A stretch of 64,000 nucleotides of DNA. Origin: Caldifarciminota bacterium (GTDB lineage: Bacteria; Hydrothermota; Tepidihabitantia; SM23-42). Positions 41,048 to 50,437 of this stretch are shown piece by piece (the stretch's first letter is position 1; every line of letters begins with the position of its first letter). The translations under genes were made by a program, and so were the position numbers. The notes under the pieces are model-generated. The model was not told the DNA's origin. It was given only the letters and a program-made list of their open reading frames with translations, and did not search any database. The stretch spans positions 1,519,718 to 1,583,717 of the forward strand of contig CP070705.1 of NCBI GenBank assembly GCA_020349965.1. The letters are read 5' to 3'.

Positions 41048-42895
41048 TTAGTGCCTTTTCCTCTTACCGAGTAGTATCATGTCACGCAGGTCTTCGGTTC
41101 TTGCCACCTTGCACCAGTTTGTGTCGAAATCCGGGTGCTGCGATATCTGCGCGATCGCCATGAGGGCTCTCAAGTGAGAGCGCCGTCGGTCTTGAGTTCC
41201 CACGAGGACGAAAACGACATAGACTGGTTCGGGCGCATCCGGAAATACAATGCCTTCCTTCGCGCGCACGAGCATGACGTCAAATTTGTCATGACCTTCG
41301 ACGATGATGTGAGGGATCGCCAACCCGGGTCTCAATGCCGTGCACGATTGCTTCTCCCTTTCGATGAAGAGTCTGACGAATTCTTCCTTGGGAACATCGA
41401 GTCTTTTGCTCAGTCGTTCAGAGGCGATCTGGATGAAATCCTCGAATAGCATCTTCTTTTCAATGTCAAGGATCATGGCGTCCTTTATTATTTTATCGAA
41501 TTCATCTTCGATTATCTCTTCACGTTCTTTAACGACTTCCCTGAGTTCTTCACGCAAAGTATCAGTGGCTATCTGTCGGTCTGTGACCCGTTCGACGATA
41601 TACACCAACGCCGATTCGCGTGTGGTCTTCGGCCTTACGTAGAGAAAGTACCAAAGAAGCGCGCCGATTATGAAGACGGCGGTGGTTGCGAGAGTGAAGG
41701 TACCCATATCGACGATCAGGAAAGAGTAGCCGAGTATGCCGGCGATCTGAATGTACGGGTACAGAGGTGACCGGAAACTCGGTTGATAATTCTGCAGGTG
41801 GCTCTCACGCATCACGATGACCGCAAGGTTCGCTGAAATGTAGAGGAGAAGTAGCATGGTCGATGCCGCTTTCACAAGGACCTCGAGTTCGAGGAAGAGG
41901 ATCGTGACAATCATGAACAGGCTTGTTACGATAATGGCCGTATGTGGGGTCTTGAATCTCCTATTGATACTGGAAAAGGTGCTGGGCAGGATCTGATCGC
42001 GGCTCATGGCAAGAGGATAACGCGAGGCTGACATAATCCCGGCATTCGCCGTCGAGATGAATGCCAGCAGAGCGGCGATCGCCGTGATTATGATGCCGGC
42101 CAGTCCCCAGAACGTCTTTGCACCAGTCGATATTGGAGTGAGGGATTCACCGAGGATTTCCGGTTGCAAAATCCCCACCGTGACGAAAGCGACGGCGACG
42201 TAAAGGCCTAAGACTACGGAATAAGCAAGGAGCATGCCGACCGGTACGGTTATCTTCGGGTTTCTTATTTCCTCGGCAATGCTGGCGACTTTGGTAAGCC
42301 CTCCGAAGGAAATGAAGACGAGACCTGCCGTTGATAGTACGCGTCCGAATCCGTGGGGCATGAAATCGTCAAGTCGGGCGGGGTCGACGCTGGTAAATCC
42401 CTTGATTACGTACAGGCCGAGAATGGCGATGAGCAACATGACGAGAAGTATCTGTGTAATGCCGGCTTCCTTGATTCCGAACAAGTTGATGATCATGAAG
42501 ATGAGACAGAGGGCCACTGCGATCGCCTTTATCTCCGGGATGCTGAGGTCCGGGTTTATCAGGATGGCGAATATTCCCATGCCCATGAGAGCAAATGCCG
42601 TTTTCAAGCTTAGTGACAACCAGCTTGCCATGCCTGCCACCGTTCCAGGCGCGACCCCCAAGCTCCTCGTTATATAGAAATAGTCACCTCCTGCTTTGGG
42701 CATGGCCGTAACAAGTTCCGCTTTGCTCAGTAGAGCAGGAAGAACGAGTACGCCGGCAATGACGTAGGACAGTATCATTGCCGGGCCGGCTTTCGCAAAT
42801 GCAATACCCGGCAGGACAAATAGGCCGGAGCTTATCATAGCTCCGGCTGCTATCGAGAAGACTTCGAGAAGGCCGAGTTCTTTTTTCAGGGCCAT
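41048..42895 (-). CDS. APC family amino-acid permease fused to a PTS EIIA-like domain
   Basis: 615 residues. The first about 430 form a 12-helix APC transporter (start GLLEVFSIAAGAMISSGLFVLPG, SFGGLTKVASIAEEIRNP). A charged helical linker (about 440-490, REELREVVKEREEIIEDEFDKII) leads to a C-terminal domain of PTS EIIA type 2 (Ntr-like) fold, LFEDFIQIASERLSKRL...GLAIPHIIVEG, in which the phosphorylatable His is conserved. Such fusions suggest transport gated by PTS-like phosphorylation or nitrogen status; the substrate is not predictable. 21 bases downstream of the potassium-channel gene and probably co-transcribed. Confidence 0.87.
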   Translation of the reverse strand: MALKKELGLLEVFSIAAGAMISSGLFVLPGIAFAKAGPAMILSYVIAGVLVLPALLSKAELVTAMPKAGGDYFYITRSLGVAPGTVAGMASWLSLSLKTAFALMGMGIFAILINPDLSIPEIKAIAVALCLIFMIINLFGIKEAGITQILLVMLLIAILGLYVIKGFTSVDPARLDDFMPHGFGRVLSTAGLVFISFGGLTKVASIAEEIRNPKITVPVGMLLAYSVVLGLYVAVAFVTVGILQPEILGESLTPISTGAKTFWGLAGIIITAIAALLAFISTANAGIMSASRYPLAMSRDQILPSTFSSINRRFKTPHTAIIVTSLFMIVTILFLELEVLVKAASTMLLLLYISANLAVIVMRESHLQNYQPSFRSPLYPYIQIAGILGYSFLIVDMGTFTLATTAVFIIGALLWYFLYVRPKTTRESALVYIVERVTDRQIATDTLREELREVVKEREEIIEDEFDKIIKDAMILDIEKKMLFEDFIQIASERLSKRLDVPKEEFVRLFIEREKQSCTALRPGLAIPHIIVEGHDKFDVMLVRAKEGIVFPDAPEPVYVVFVLVGTQDRRRSHLRALMAIAQISQHPDFDTNWCKVARTEDLRDMILLGKRKRH

Positions 42896-42916
42896 CTTTC
42901 TCCCGCTATTTGAAGA

Positions 42917-43918
42917 TCAGGTACACATCTTTCTCAGTTGCTTAAGCTGTTCTGGAGTTCCAAAACTTATGAGTGTGTCACCGGCACCGATGACGCTGTC
43001 TGGACTGGGATTGAATGTCAATTTATTCAGCCCTGCCGACTTTATCGCCGGAATGACAATGCCGATATTCTTTGCGATCGCCGCTTTCCTCAAGGTCTTG
43101 CCAGCGACTTCGGAAGTTGCCTGCACCGTCACTTCGTCGAGCACGAGATTGAGGTGTTGTCCCCGTATGATCGTATCGAGGAACGACATGACCGTGGGCC
43201 GCAGGGCTGCAGAGGCGAGATGGATGCCGCCGATCTTTTCCGGCGAGAAGACATAATCCGCACCGGCTTTCTTCATCTTATCGATGGAATCGCTTTCAAT
43301 GACCCTTGAAATGATCCGCAGTTTCGGATTTAGGGCACGTGCCGACAAGCAGATGTACAGGTTATCTGCATCGTTTCCGAGGGCGGCAATTATGCCTTTT
43401 GCTCTTTCGATCCCTGCATTCCTCAGAGCTTCGTCATGTGTCGCATCTCCGATGACGTAGAGTATCTCATGATTTTCTTTGACGAACCGTTCCAATACAT
43501 CGCGCGCTTTTTCGACGAGCACGAATGGTTCACGAGTACGTGCGAACTCCTGTATGATATCTTCGCCGACAGCTCCCAGACCGCAAATGATGAAATGTTC
43601 TTTCATTCTTGATATTTTCTTTTCCATGGACTGCCTCCTGAAAATGTCCCTGAACGTTCCCTCCATGATCGAGGAGAAGAGAAAATTAGCGCCGGTGGCG
43701 ATGAGCAATATGCCCCCGAGAATAAGCATTACAGTGAAGACGCGGCCACCGTCACTCAGCGGTTTGACCTCTCCGAAACCTACGGTCGACACCGTGATGA
43801 CAGTCATGTATAGCGCTTCGCTGACCGACCATCCTTCGATCATCATATAGCCGGCCGTCCCTGCGAAGATCACTAATAAGATCCCAGCAACGATTATTGC
43901 CGCGCGTCTCCTTATCAT
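42917..43918 (-). CDS. Potassium channel with RCK (TrkA-N/TrkA-C) domains
   Basis: 333 residues from ATG 43918. Two transmembrane helices flank a pore loop with selectivity-filter sequence TVGFGE (MTVITVSTVGFGEVKP). An RCK domain follows: HFIICGLGAVGEDIIQEF nucleotide-binding motif, GDATHDEALRNAGIERAKGIIAAL, then TrkA-C ending before LRKMCT. Overall like MthK/Kch ligand-gated channels. The frame extends to 43969, but the perfect promoter lies between, 7 bases before ATG 43918, so the extra residues are not translated. Divergent from the ABC exporter. Confidence 0.9.
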   Translation of the reverse strand: MIRRRAAIIVAGILLVIFAGTAGYMMIEGWSVSEALYMTVITVSTVGFGEVKPLSDGGRVFTVMLILGGILLIATGANFLFSSIMEGTFRDIFRRQSMEKKISRMKEHFIICGLGAVGEDIIQEFARTREPFVLVEKARDVLERFVKENHEILYVIGDATHDEALRNAGIERAKGIIAALGNDADNLYICLSARALNPKLRIISRVIESDSIDKMKKAGADYVFSPEKIGGIHLASAALRPTVMSFLDTIIRGQHLNLVLDEVTVQATSEVAGKTLRKAAIAKNIGIVIPAIKSAGLNKLTFNPSPDSVIGAGDTLISFGTPEQLKQLRKMCT

Positions 43919-43925
43919 CTGGCGA

Positions 43926-43953
43926 ATTATAATATTAATTACAGATATGTCAA
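43926..43953 (-). promoter_or_regulatory. Promoter of the potassium-channel gene, leaderless type
   Basis: Minus strand TTGACA (43953-43948), 16-base spacer, TATAAT (43931-43926), both exact consensus, 7 bases to ATG 43918. Confidence 0.72.
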
Positions 43954-43972
43954 CAAGAATACAAGTCAAATC

Positions 43973-44000
43973 TTGAAATGTAGACTATTCTGTGTATTAT
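43973..44000 (+). promoter_or_regulatory. Promoter of the ABC exporter operon, leaderless type
   Basis: TTGAAA (43973-43978), 16-base spacer, TATTAT (43995-44000), 6 bases (AGGAGC) to ATG 44007. An AGGAG sits in the gap but would probably not be transcribed. Confidence 0.55.
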
Positions 44001-44006
44001 AGGAGC

Positions 44007-44981
44007 ATGAATGAGAGCGGTCATATTGTCGTCCAGGGGATATATAAGATATTCAAGAAGGGAAGAACCGACGAAGTGAGAGCCGTTGACGGTGTCGATT
44101 TCAGCATAAAGAAGGGTGAGCTCTTCGGTTTGCTTGGTCCGAATGGTGCGGGCAAAACGACCCTGATTAAATGCATCTCAACACTGTTGATTCCTGATGA
44201 TGGATCGGTGACCGTCGGCGGTTATGACATATATAAGGAATCACTCGAGGTGAGGCGCCATATCGGTGTACTGACCGGCGGTGAGCGGTCGCTTTACTGG
44301 AAATTGACCCCGATCGAGAACCTGCGGTACTTTGCTGCTCTCTACGGAGTGCCTCGTAAGAGCGTGAAAAATCGTATCGAATTTCTACTTGAGCTGATGG
44401 GTTTGACCGACAAGGCAACCGTAAGGGTAGAGAAGCTTTCATCAGGTATGAAACAGAAGCTCTCGCTTGCACGGGTCTTGGTCCACGATCCCCCGATCCT
44501 TCTCGTCGATGAACCGACGCTCGGCCTGGATCCTTACTTCGCTCGCTTCATAAGGGATTTCGTAAAGAATGAATTGAATAGAAGACTCGGGAAGACGATA
44601 CTCTTGACCACGCACTACATGGACGAGGCCGATGAATTGTGCGAGCGGATCGCCTTCATGAACCGGGGAAAGATCGAGGCTATGGATACCCCGGTTCGCT
44701 TGAAGCAGAGTATGCCGCAGAAGCAGGTGCTTGAGATCAAGTGTCAAGGTGCACTGGACAAGGGGATCTTCGATGGAGTAAGGGAGGCCGCGAGTATAAA
44801 TGTTTCGCATGACGATGGTCTTGTGTATGTGAGGGTCAACACGGACAATCCGGAAGTGATTCTGAGCAATATCATCGAACTCGTACGTGAGAAAGCAAAG
44901 ATTGTCTCGGTTCGCGTCACCGTGCCGACACTCGAAGACGTTTTCGTGCACCTTACCGGTGCGAGCCTCAAGGACGGCTGA
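44007..44981 (+). CDS. ABC transporter ATP-binding protein (NatA/DrrA type)
   Basis: 324 residues from ATG 44007; the GTG at 43992 overlaps the -10 box and is rejected. Walker A LLGPNGAGKTTLIKC, signature LSSGMKQKLSLARVL, Walker B PILLVDEPTLGLDP, H-loop TTHYMDEADELCERI, and a C-terminal ACT-like extension ending PTLEDVFVHLTGASL as in DrrA-type exporters. It energises the two ABC-2 permeases encoded next. Cargo unknown. Confidence 0.92.
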   Translation: MNESGHIVVQGIYKIFKKGRTDEVRAVDGVDFSIKKGELFGLLGPNGAGKTTLIKCISTLLIPDDGSVTVGGYDIYKESLEVRRHIGVLTGGERSLYWKLTPIENLRYFAALYGVPRKSVKNRIEFLLELMGLTDKATVRVEKLSSGMKQKLSLARVLVHDPPILLVDEPTLGLDPYFARFIRDFVKNELNRRLGKTILLTTHYMDEADELCERIAFMNRGKIEAMDTPVRLKQSMPQKQVLEIKCQGALDKGIFDGVREAASINVSHDDGLVYVRVNTDNPEVILSNIIELVREKAKIVSVRVTVPTLEDVFVHLTGASLKDG

Positions 44982-45011
44982 CGCCGTGATCCGGTAGAAT
45001 AGACGCTCACC

Positions 45012-45815
45012 ATGTGGGTCATAATAGAGGAAGTGCGGAAGAGTTTCAGGATACTACTCGCCTACCCGGTTGAGGTGGTTTTCTGGATCTTTTCGCCGCT
45101 CTTATGGGTCATTCCTCTCGTCTTTCAGGGGAAGGCTCTGATCGGAGCATTCAATAGCACTTCATTCGGCAGCCTTGCCGGTACCGATGAATTCATCCCG
45201 TACGTGCTGATCGGGGCGATCGTCAGTACATATATGTTCTCGGCAGTATGGAGTATGGGTAACTCATTCCGCGACGAGACCTATTACGGAACGCTCGAAC
45301 ACATTCTTTCCGCGCCTGTACGGCCAGGTTACATCCTTATCGGTAAGGGATTGTACAATTCAATTCTCTCGACCTCCTTTGTGATCGTCCAGTTGCTGAT
45401 CTGTGTTTTCATTTTTGGATTGAATATCACACTGGCAAAGATTTTTCCGATTTTTCTCTTTCTCCTCTTACTAATCGTCGGATTATATGGCATCGGCTTC
45501 ATGGCCGCGGCCCTGACATTGCTGATTAAAGAGGCGCATGGTATGCTGCATATGTTTGAGTATGTCCTCTTTCTTTTCTCGCCGATCCGCTATCCGGTCG
45601 AGGTCAATCCGATAACGAAGGCAATAAGCGTATTCATCCCGCTTACCTATGCGCTCATCGCCCTACGCGGGTTATTGCTCAACATAGAATTCAATTTTTG
45701 GAAGAACAGCATCGTTCTGTTGGCGATCGATTGTACGCTCCTGCCGTTGGGTCTGTTCGTCTTCCGCCGCATAGAAAAAAGAACGAAAACCCGAGGCACG
45801 CTTGCCGACTATTGA
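45012..45815 (+). CDS. ABC-2 type transporter permease, first subunit
   Basis: 267 residues, six helices, ABC-2 family; the FRDETYYGTLEHILSAPVRPGYILIGKG segment is the amphipathic coupling region with the EGTLE-like motif. Probably forms a heterodimer with the next gene product. 30-base gap after the ATPase gene. Confidence 0.88.
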   Translation: MWVIIEEVRKSFRILLAYPVEVVFWIFSPLLWVIPLVFQGKALIGAFNSTSFGSLAGTDEFIPYVLIGAIVSTYMFSAVWSMGNSFRDETYYGTLEHILSAPVRPGYILIGKGLYNSILSTSFVIVQLLICVFIFGLNITLAKIFPIFLFLLLLIVGLYGIGFMAAALTLLIKEAHGMLHMFEYVLFLFSPIRYPVEVNPITKAISVFIPLTYALIALRGLLLNIEFNFWKNSIVLLAIDCTLLPLGLFVFRRIEKRTKTRGTLADY

Positions 45816-45818
45816 TGT

Positions 45819-46676
45819 ATGAATGAACGGGGGGGAGGATTGAGCAGCAGAGTATTTCATTATCTGCGGGCGATAAATGCGGAGAACATCAAAGAATGGA
45901 AGATCGAACTAACCTATAAACCCGATTTCATAAGACAGTTCCTCGAGCCGTTCGTATATCTTTTCCCATATTTTCTTTACGGCTTTGCTCTACTCGGTGG
46001 AAGGTATTCGGAACACTTGAGGAGTCTTACCGGTATCGGTGACATGGTCGCCTATACATTTATCGGTTACTTGTTCATCGGGTTCTTGAATACAGCTTGC
46101 TGGGCAATGGGTTTTTCCTTGCGCAAGGAACAGTGGTTCGGAACGCTCGAGACGATTTTCGTCGCACCGGTGCCGAGATGGGTATATGTTGCGGGCATGG
46201 CCCTGCATTCGACGTGCCACCAAGGTCTGATAATGCTCATTCAAGCAGTCGCTATCACAACATTCTTCGCGATCGTACTGCAGACGAGCGGGATATTCCT
46301 TGCGCTCTCCGCTGTGCTACTCATGCTCCTTGGTCTCTATGGCCTCGGCATCGTCGTTGCCGGCTTGACGATAGCGTTGAAGCAATGGTGGGTCGTATCT
46401 GAGGCACTTTCGACGCTCATCGTCGTGGTGACGCCGATCGCCTATCCGCTTGCCGTTCTGCCTTTTGTCCTGCGCAAGGTGGCAATGTTCTTGCCGACGA
46501 CCTACGGGATAATCGGGGTCCGGCATTTCCTGTTGGGCGAGAATCTAGCGGTCAGCCTGCCGACGATCTTCTTGCGTCTTTCGCTCATACTAGTCGTTTG
46601 GCTGTCCTTTGGGATGCTCGTCTTTCTGATGATGGACCGTTATGGCCGCAAGAGGGGATCGCTCTCCGTCTATTGA
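45819..46676 (+). CDS. ABC-2 type transporter permease, second subunit
   Basis: 285 residues, six helices, with the corresponding LRKEQWFGTLETIFVAPVPRWVYVAG coupling segment. Paralogue of the upstream permease; both end in a similar RRIEKRTKTRGTLADY / RYGRKRGSLSVY tail. Starts 3 bases after the previous stop. Confidence 0.88.
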   Translation: MNERGGGLSSRVFHYLRAINAENIKEWKIELTYKPDFIRQFLEPFVYLFPYFLYGFALLGGRYSEHLRSLTGIGDMVAYTFIGYLFIGFLNTACWAMGFSLRKEQWFGTLETIFVAPVPRWVYVAGMALHSTCHQGLIMLIQAVAITTFFAIVLQTSGIFLALSAVLLMLLGLYGLGIVVAGLTIALKQWWVVSEALSTLIVVVTPIAYPLAVLPFVLRKVAMFLPTTYGIIGVRHFLLGENLAVSLPTIFLRLSLILVVWLSFGMLVFLMMDRYGRKRGSLSVY

Positions 46677-46727
46677 AGGACCGGCGCGACGGAATGCAAT
46701 CTTCTTGAATAGCAGAAAGGAGGAACA

Positions 46728-48158
46728 ATGAATAGTATTGTGACCGTTGAATTTGTACTCTATCTGGTATTGATAATGGGCATTGGTCTCTACTTTGCCC
46801 GGAAGAAGATGAACCAAGCAGATTTCCACTTGGGTGGTAAGAAGATACCGGGCTGGGCCCTTGCCTTATCTGAAAGAGCGACCGGTGAATCAGCTTGGTG
46901 CCTGCTCGGACTGACCGGTTTTGCGTTTGCCGCGGGCCTATCTTCGGTATGGATCGCGGTCGGTTGTATAATCGGTATAACAGTCTCCTGGATCTGGTTG
47001 GCCAGAGAATTCAGGAAGGAACGGGACAAGTACGATACCCTTACATTGCCCGACTACTTAGCAACGAAATATTCCAGTCGCGGGAAATTCATAAGATGGT
47101 TCTCGAGCCTCATCATCATCTTCTTTTTCGTGCTCTATGTCGCTGCTCAATTCAGTGGTGGAGGCAAGACCTTGAACATAACATTCGGGATTCCTGTTAC
47201 CTGGGGTATTGTAATCTCTGCCGTCGTCGTTATCGTCTATGCCATGGCCGGTGGTTTTTTTTCCGTTGTTTGGACCGATGTACTACAAGCGATATTGATG
47301 ATCATAACGCTGGTAGTAACCCCTATTGTCGCGCTCGTTCTGATCGCGCGGAGCAATCTTTCGATCGCGAGCGCATTGTCACTTGCAGGCGGTGGGCTCG
47401 ATTCCTGGACTGGTGGGGCGGTTGGTTTTGCCGCGGGGACTTTGATATTTAATAATTTCTCGTGGTTCTTCGGTTATCTTGGCGGCCAGCCGCAACTCGA
47501 TGCGCGATGGATGGCGATGAGGACCGACAAAGACGTGAAGATCGGTGCCGCAATTGCCATCGTGTGGACACTCCTTGCCTATGCAGGTGCGATCACACTG
47601 GGCATCGCCGCGCTGGCGCTTTTCGGCTCCAATGCGGTCGCCGATCCCGAGCAGATCCTTCCTTTCATGCTCATGCAACTCATGCCTCCATGGCTTGCAG
47701 GCATCCTACTCGCCGGGGCCGTTGCCGCGATGATGTCGACCGCCGATTCACAGCTATTGATCGCCACATCGTCGATCAGCGAGGACATCGTACACAAAGC
47801 CCTGCGCAAGGATCTCGATGATCGTAAACTGGTCACCATATCGCGCATCACTATTCTCGTTGTCGGGGTGATTGCGCTGCTCATGGCATTCACGTCGAAG
47901 AGTCTAATTTACACGATCGTCGGCTGGGCTTGGGCAGGTATCGGCTGCTCATTTGCACCTGCCGTCATTTTATCGTTTTTCTGGAAGAGATTCAACGCAC
48001 GTGGTGTCATCGCATCACTCGTCTCTGGCTTTGCCACGACCGTCATCTGGATGACGACAGGGCTCGATGCGATCTTCACGGCAAGGGCCGCGTCTTTCAT
48101 CATCGCGTTCATTGCTGCCGTTGCCGTCACTATGCTGACCCAGCGTGCCGAAACCTGA
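46728..48158 (+). CDS. Sodium:solute symporter (SSS family, PutP-like)
   Basis: 476 residues, about 13 helices. Family marks: EFVLYLVLIMGIGLYFARKK, DFHLGGKKIPGWALALSERATGESAW, LPDYLATKY, GGFFSVVWTDVLQAILM, FGYLGGQPQLDARWMA and the sodium-site MMSTADSQLL. Closest in pattern to sodium/proline symporters; the substrate remains a guess. AAAGGAGG ribosome binding site before ATG 46728; no separate promoter seen, so it may be read from the exporter operon. Confidence 0.88.
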   Translation: MNSIVTVEFVLYLVLIMGIGLYFARKKMNQADFHLGGKKIPGWALALSERATGESAWCLLGLTGFAFAAGLSSVWIAVGCIIGITVSWIWLAREFRKERDKYDTLTLPDYLATKYSSRGKFIRWFSSLIIIFFFVLYVAAQFSGGGKTLNITFGIPVTWGIVISAVVVIVYAMAGGFFSVVWTDVLQAILMIITLVVTPIVALVLIARSNLSIASALSLAGGGLDSWTGGAVGFAAGTLIFNNFSWFFGYLGGQPQLDARWMAMRTDKDVKIGAAIAIVWTLLAYAGAITLGIAALALFGSNAVADPEQILPFMLMQLMPPWLAGILLAGAVAAMMSTADSQLLIATSSISEDIVHKALRKDLDDRKLVTISRITILVVGVIALLMAFTSKSLIYTIVGWAWAGIGCSFAPAVILSFFWKRFNARGVIASLVSGFATTVIWMTTGLDAIFTARAASFIIAFIAAVAVTMLTQRAET

Positions 48159-48166
48159 CAGCAGGA

Positions 48167-50377
48167 TTACTTTGTGTAGCGGAACTCGCGACCGAGCGAT
48201 ATGTAGTATTTGATGCCCGTGTCGGCAGGATACTCTTTGGCTATATCAGGCAATCCTGCAGTGAATTGGAGCGGACCGAGCGGCGTATTCGTTCTCAATC
48301 CCAGCCCGAAACCCCAGTGAAGGCGTGACATGATATCTTCTAATCTCAGCAGTTCATCCGGTCGGTCGAACGCTGCGATGCCCGATAGGATCTGAAGGTA
48401 TACGGGGTAGTCTTCCTGGTCGAGAAGCTCGAGGATTTTGAACTCGAGACCCAGACGCAGTATCATGCGGTTTTGAGTAGTGAAGAATGCGCTCTCGAAT
48501 CCAATGATGCCGCTGCTGCCTCCGCTGTGAAAGTAATTGTCCCAAGCCGGTTCGCCGACTGTAATCCCGAGGTCAAATCCGGGGTGGATGAGAACTCTGT
48601 CTGACAAGGGTGCGTAATGGTCGATTGAGAATTCCGCTTGAGCAAATTCTCTGTCCGCATTCAACCGCGGAACAGAAGAAATGGCATTGATCACAAACAC
48701 TCCACCTTTTGTTGGCATGTGCAGATCGTCATATGTATTGTATTCGAGCCTGAAAGTAGGTCCTATGACCCATTCGCTCGATGGCAGCGAGTCGAATGTT
48801 GGCAGCGCAGGCAATCTGTAAACTGCTTCCTTTACGGTCAGGCCAACATTAAAGAAGGCGTTGCGTCCCAGAATGTATCCTGCCTCGACCAGCCCGCCGT
48901 GGTATGTGGTCGCGTATTCGGCCAGCCATTCGCCGTCTTCGTAATATGAACGTTCGATCGAACCTCGGAACACGTCTATCCGGTATCCAAATGGAAAAGC
49001 GAAGAGGCGGGTTCCGGTGAGGCCGAACCTCGCCGAGTTCGGGTTGCCAAGATTAAACGCGGCCCGCAGGCTGGCTCCGGACCCCCAGAGGTTTCCCTGT
49101 CCGGCTTCGACGCCGAGTACAAGATCGTCATTGCTGTCATAGCGTATGCCAAGTGCGTAGAATCCATAGGGGATCTCTTTAACGTCGAGGATTACTACGA
49201 CCGACTCGGGGTTAGCGAATATGAGTTCGTAATTCAGATCAGAGAAAAGTCCGGTGTTGTATATCGCTGCCATGTCACCATGCAGTCGTTTGAAGTCGAG
49301 CACCATCCCGGGTTTTGTCTTCACGAGATGACTGATCGTCGAGGCGCGTGTCGTGTTGAGTCCGCTGAAATGAATCGCTTTGACATAAGGGAGGGGACGG
49401 TCCTTGACAGCCGTTCGCGTCGTGACGATTCGCTTTCCCTCTATCCTCTCTTTTATTGCCGGAAGAGCATTTTCGGCTGCAGCCTCTCCCGCCGCAATCA
49501 ATTCGCGCGCGTGGTGGAAATCCGAGGACAGGAAAGGATCGACATCTGGCTCTATGACAATGTGGGCGTAACTCAATTGCTCCTGATAGTCGCAGATATT
49601 GATGAGGTCCATGGTGCGCGAAATGATGTCGATCAATCCGCCCGTGTACGTGTTGCCGTAGCTGTGCACGGTCGTGCTCGCAATTATGAGATCGGGGTGA
49701 AAATCGAATAGCGGTTCGACCGGAAGAAACTGCTGGACACCGCCATCCACCAACTCCATCGTGTCGATCGTCTCGGGTGAGAAGACCCCGGGGATCGCTA
49801 TGCTTGCACGGATTGCTTGTTCAAGACGTCCGCCCTCGAGAGTGACCAGGTCACCGCTCGCAAGATCGACCGCTATGGCGCGGTATGGTATGGGTAAGCT
49901 GTCGAAATTGTAATGGGTGCTGAATTCGATCTCCGAGAGAAGATCCATCAACAAGAATTCGACATTCTGAAGGGGCACGATTCCTGAGGGAAGAGTTGGA
50001 ACGAAGTTTATGTGGTTGAGTCCGATAATGTATCTCTGGTTCTGCTGTCTTTCGGGTAGATAACGCGCACCGAAAGGTACCCGAGAACCAAATAGTACAG
50101 AGAAATCTGCGTTCACGGCAATGCTTTCGATTTCGGCGATGCTGTAACCCGCAGCATATATTCCTCCGACCAGAGATCCCATGCTATTACCAGCAATGCA
50201 GCATACATCGATGCCCTCGCGCTGGAGTACTTTGAGCACACCGATATGAGCGAATCCAAGTGCGGCGCCTCCGGATAGAGCAAGGCCAATACGCACATCC
50301 TGCGTATCAGTTTCTACGGTATCCGGTGCAGGGATCGTGGTCAGCAGAATTAACGCAACCGCAAAAGATGAAATCAT
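48167..50377 (-). CDS. Patatin-like phospholipase fused to POTRA/Omp85 outer-membrane barrel
   Basis: 736 residues from ATG 50377 (a TTG at 50395 is also in frame). Signal peptide, then patatin domain with LALSGGAALGFAHIGVL oxyanion loop, nucleophile Ser65 in GNSMG and the DGGVQQFLP catalytic Asp. A POTRA-like segment (about 320-400, VKAIHFSGLNTTRASTI) and a 16-strand Omp85/BamA-type barrel follow, ending FTAGLPDIAKEYP...YYISLGREFRYTK. This is the domain order of type Vd (PlpD-like) autotransporters, also seen in FCB bacteria where the lipase stays attached. 60 bases downstream of the SEC-C gene. Confidence 0.9.
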   Translation of the reverse strand: MISSFAVALILLTTIPAPDTVETDTQDVRIGLALSGGAALGFAHIGVLKVLQREGIDVCCIAGNSMGSLVGGIYAAGYSIAEIESIAVNADFSVLFGSRVPFGARYLPERQQNQRYIIGLNHINFVPTLPSGIVPLQNVEFLLMDLLSEIEFSTHYNFDSLPIPYRAIAVDLASGDLVTLEGGRLEQAIRASIAIPGVFSPETIDTMELVDGGVQQFLPVEPLFDFHPDLIIASTTVHSYGNTYTGGLIDIISRTMDLINICDYQEQLSYAHIVIEPDVDPFLSSDFHHARELIAAGEAAAENALPAIKERIEGKRIVTTRTAVKDRPLPYVKAIHFSGLNTTRASTISHLVKTKPGMVLDFKRLHGDMAAIYNTGLFSDLNYELIFANPESVVVILDVKEIPYGFYALGIRYDSNDDLVLGVEAGQGNLWGSGASLRAAFNLGNPNSARFGLTGTRLFAFPFGYRIDVFRGSIERSYYEDGEWLAEYATTYHGGLVEAGYILGRNAFFNVGLTVKEAVYRLPALPTFDSLPSSEWVIGPTFRLEYNTYDDLHMPTKGGVFVINAISSVPRLNADREFAQAEFSIDHYAPLSDRVLIHPGFDLGITVGEPAWDNYFHSGGSSGIIGFESAFFTTQNRMILRLGLEFKILELLDQEDYPVYLQILSGIAAFDRPDELLRLEDIMSRLHWGFGLGLRTNTPLGPLQFTAGLPDIAKEYPADTGIKYYISLGREFRYTK

Positions 50378-50437
50378 TTTGGAAGCCGAGTGCAAGTCAC
50401 TTTAATGTACCTGTGTTGTCGTACTGACCGGCGTTTC

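Noticed and set aside
43919-43969. Extended N-terminus of the potassium channel
   Set aside because: It would include the exact consensus promoter; the ATG at 43918 is 7 bases after the -10 box.
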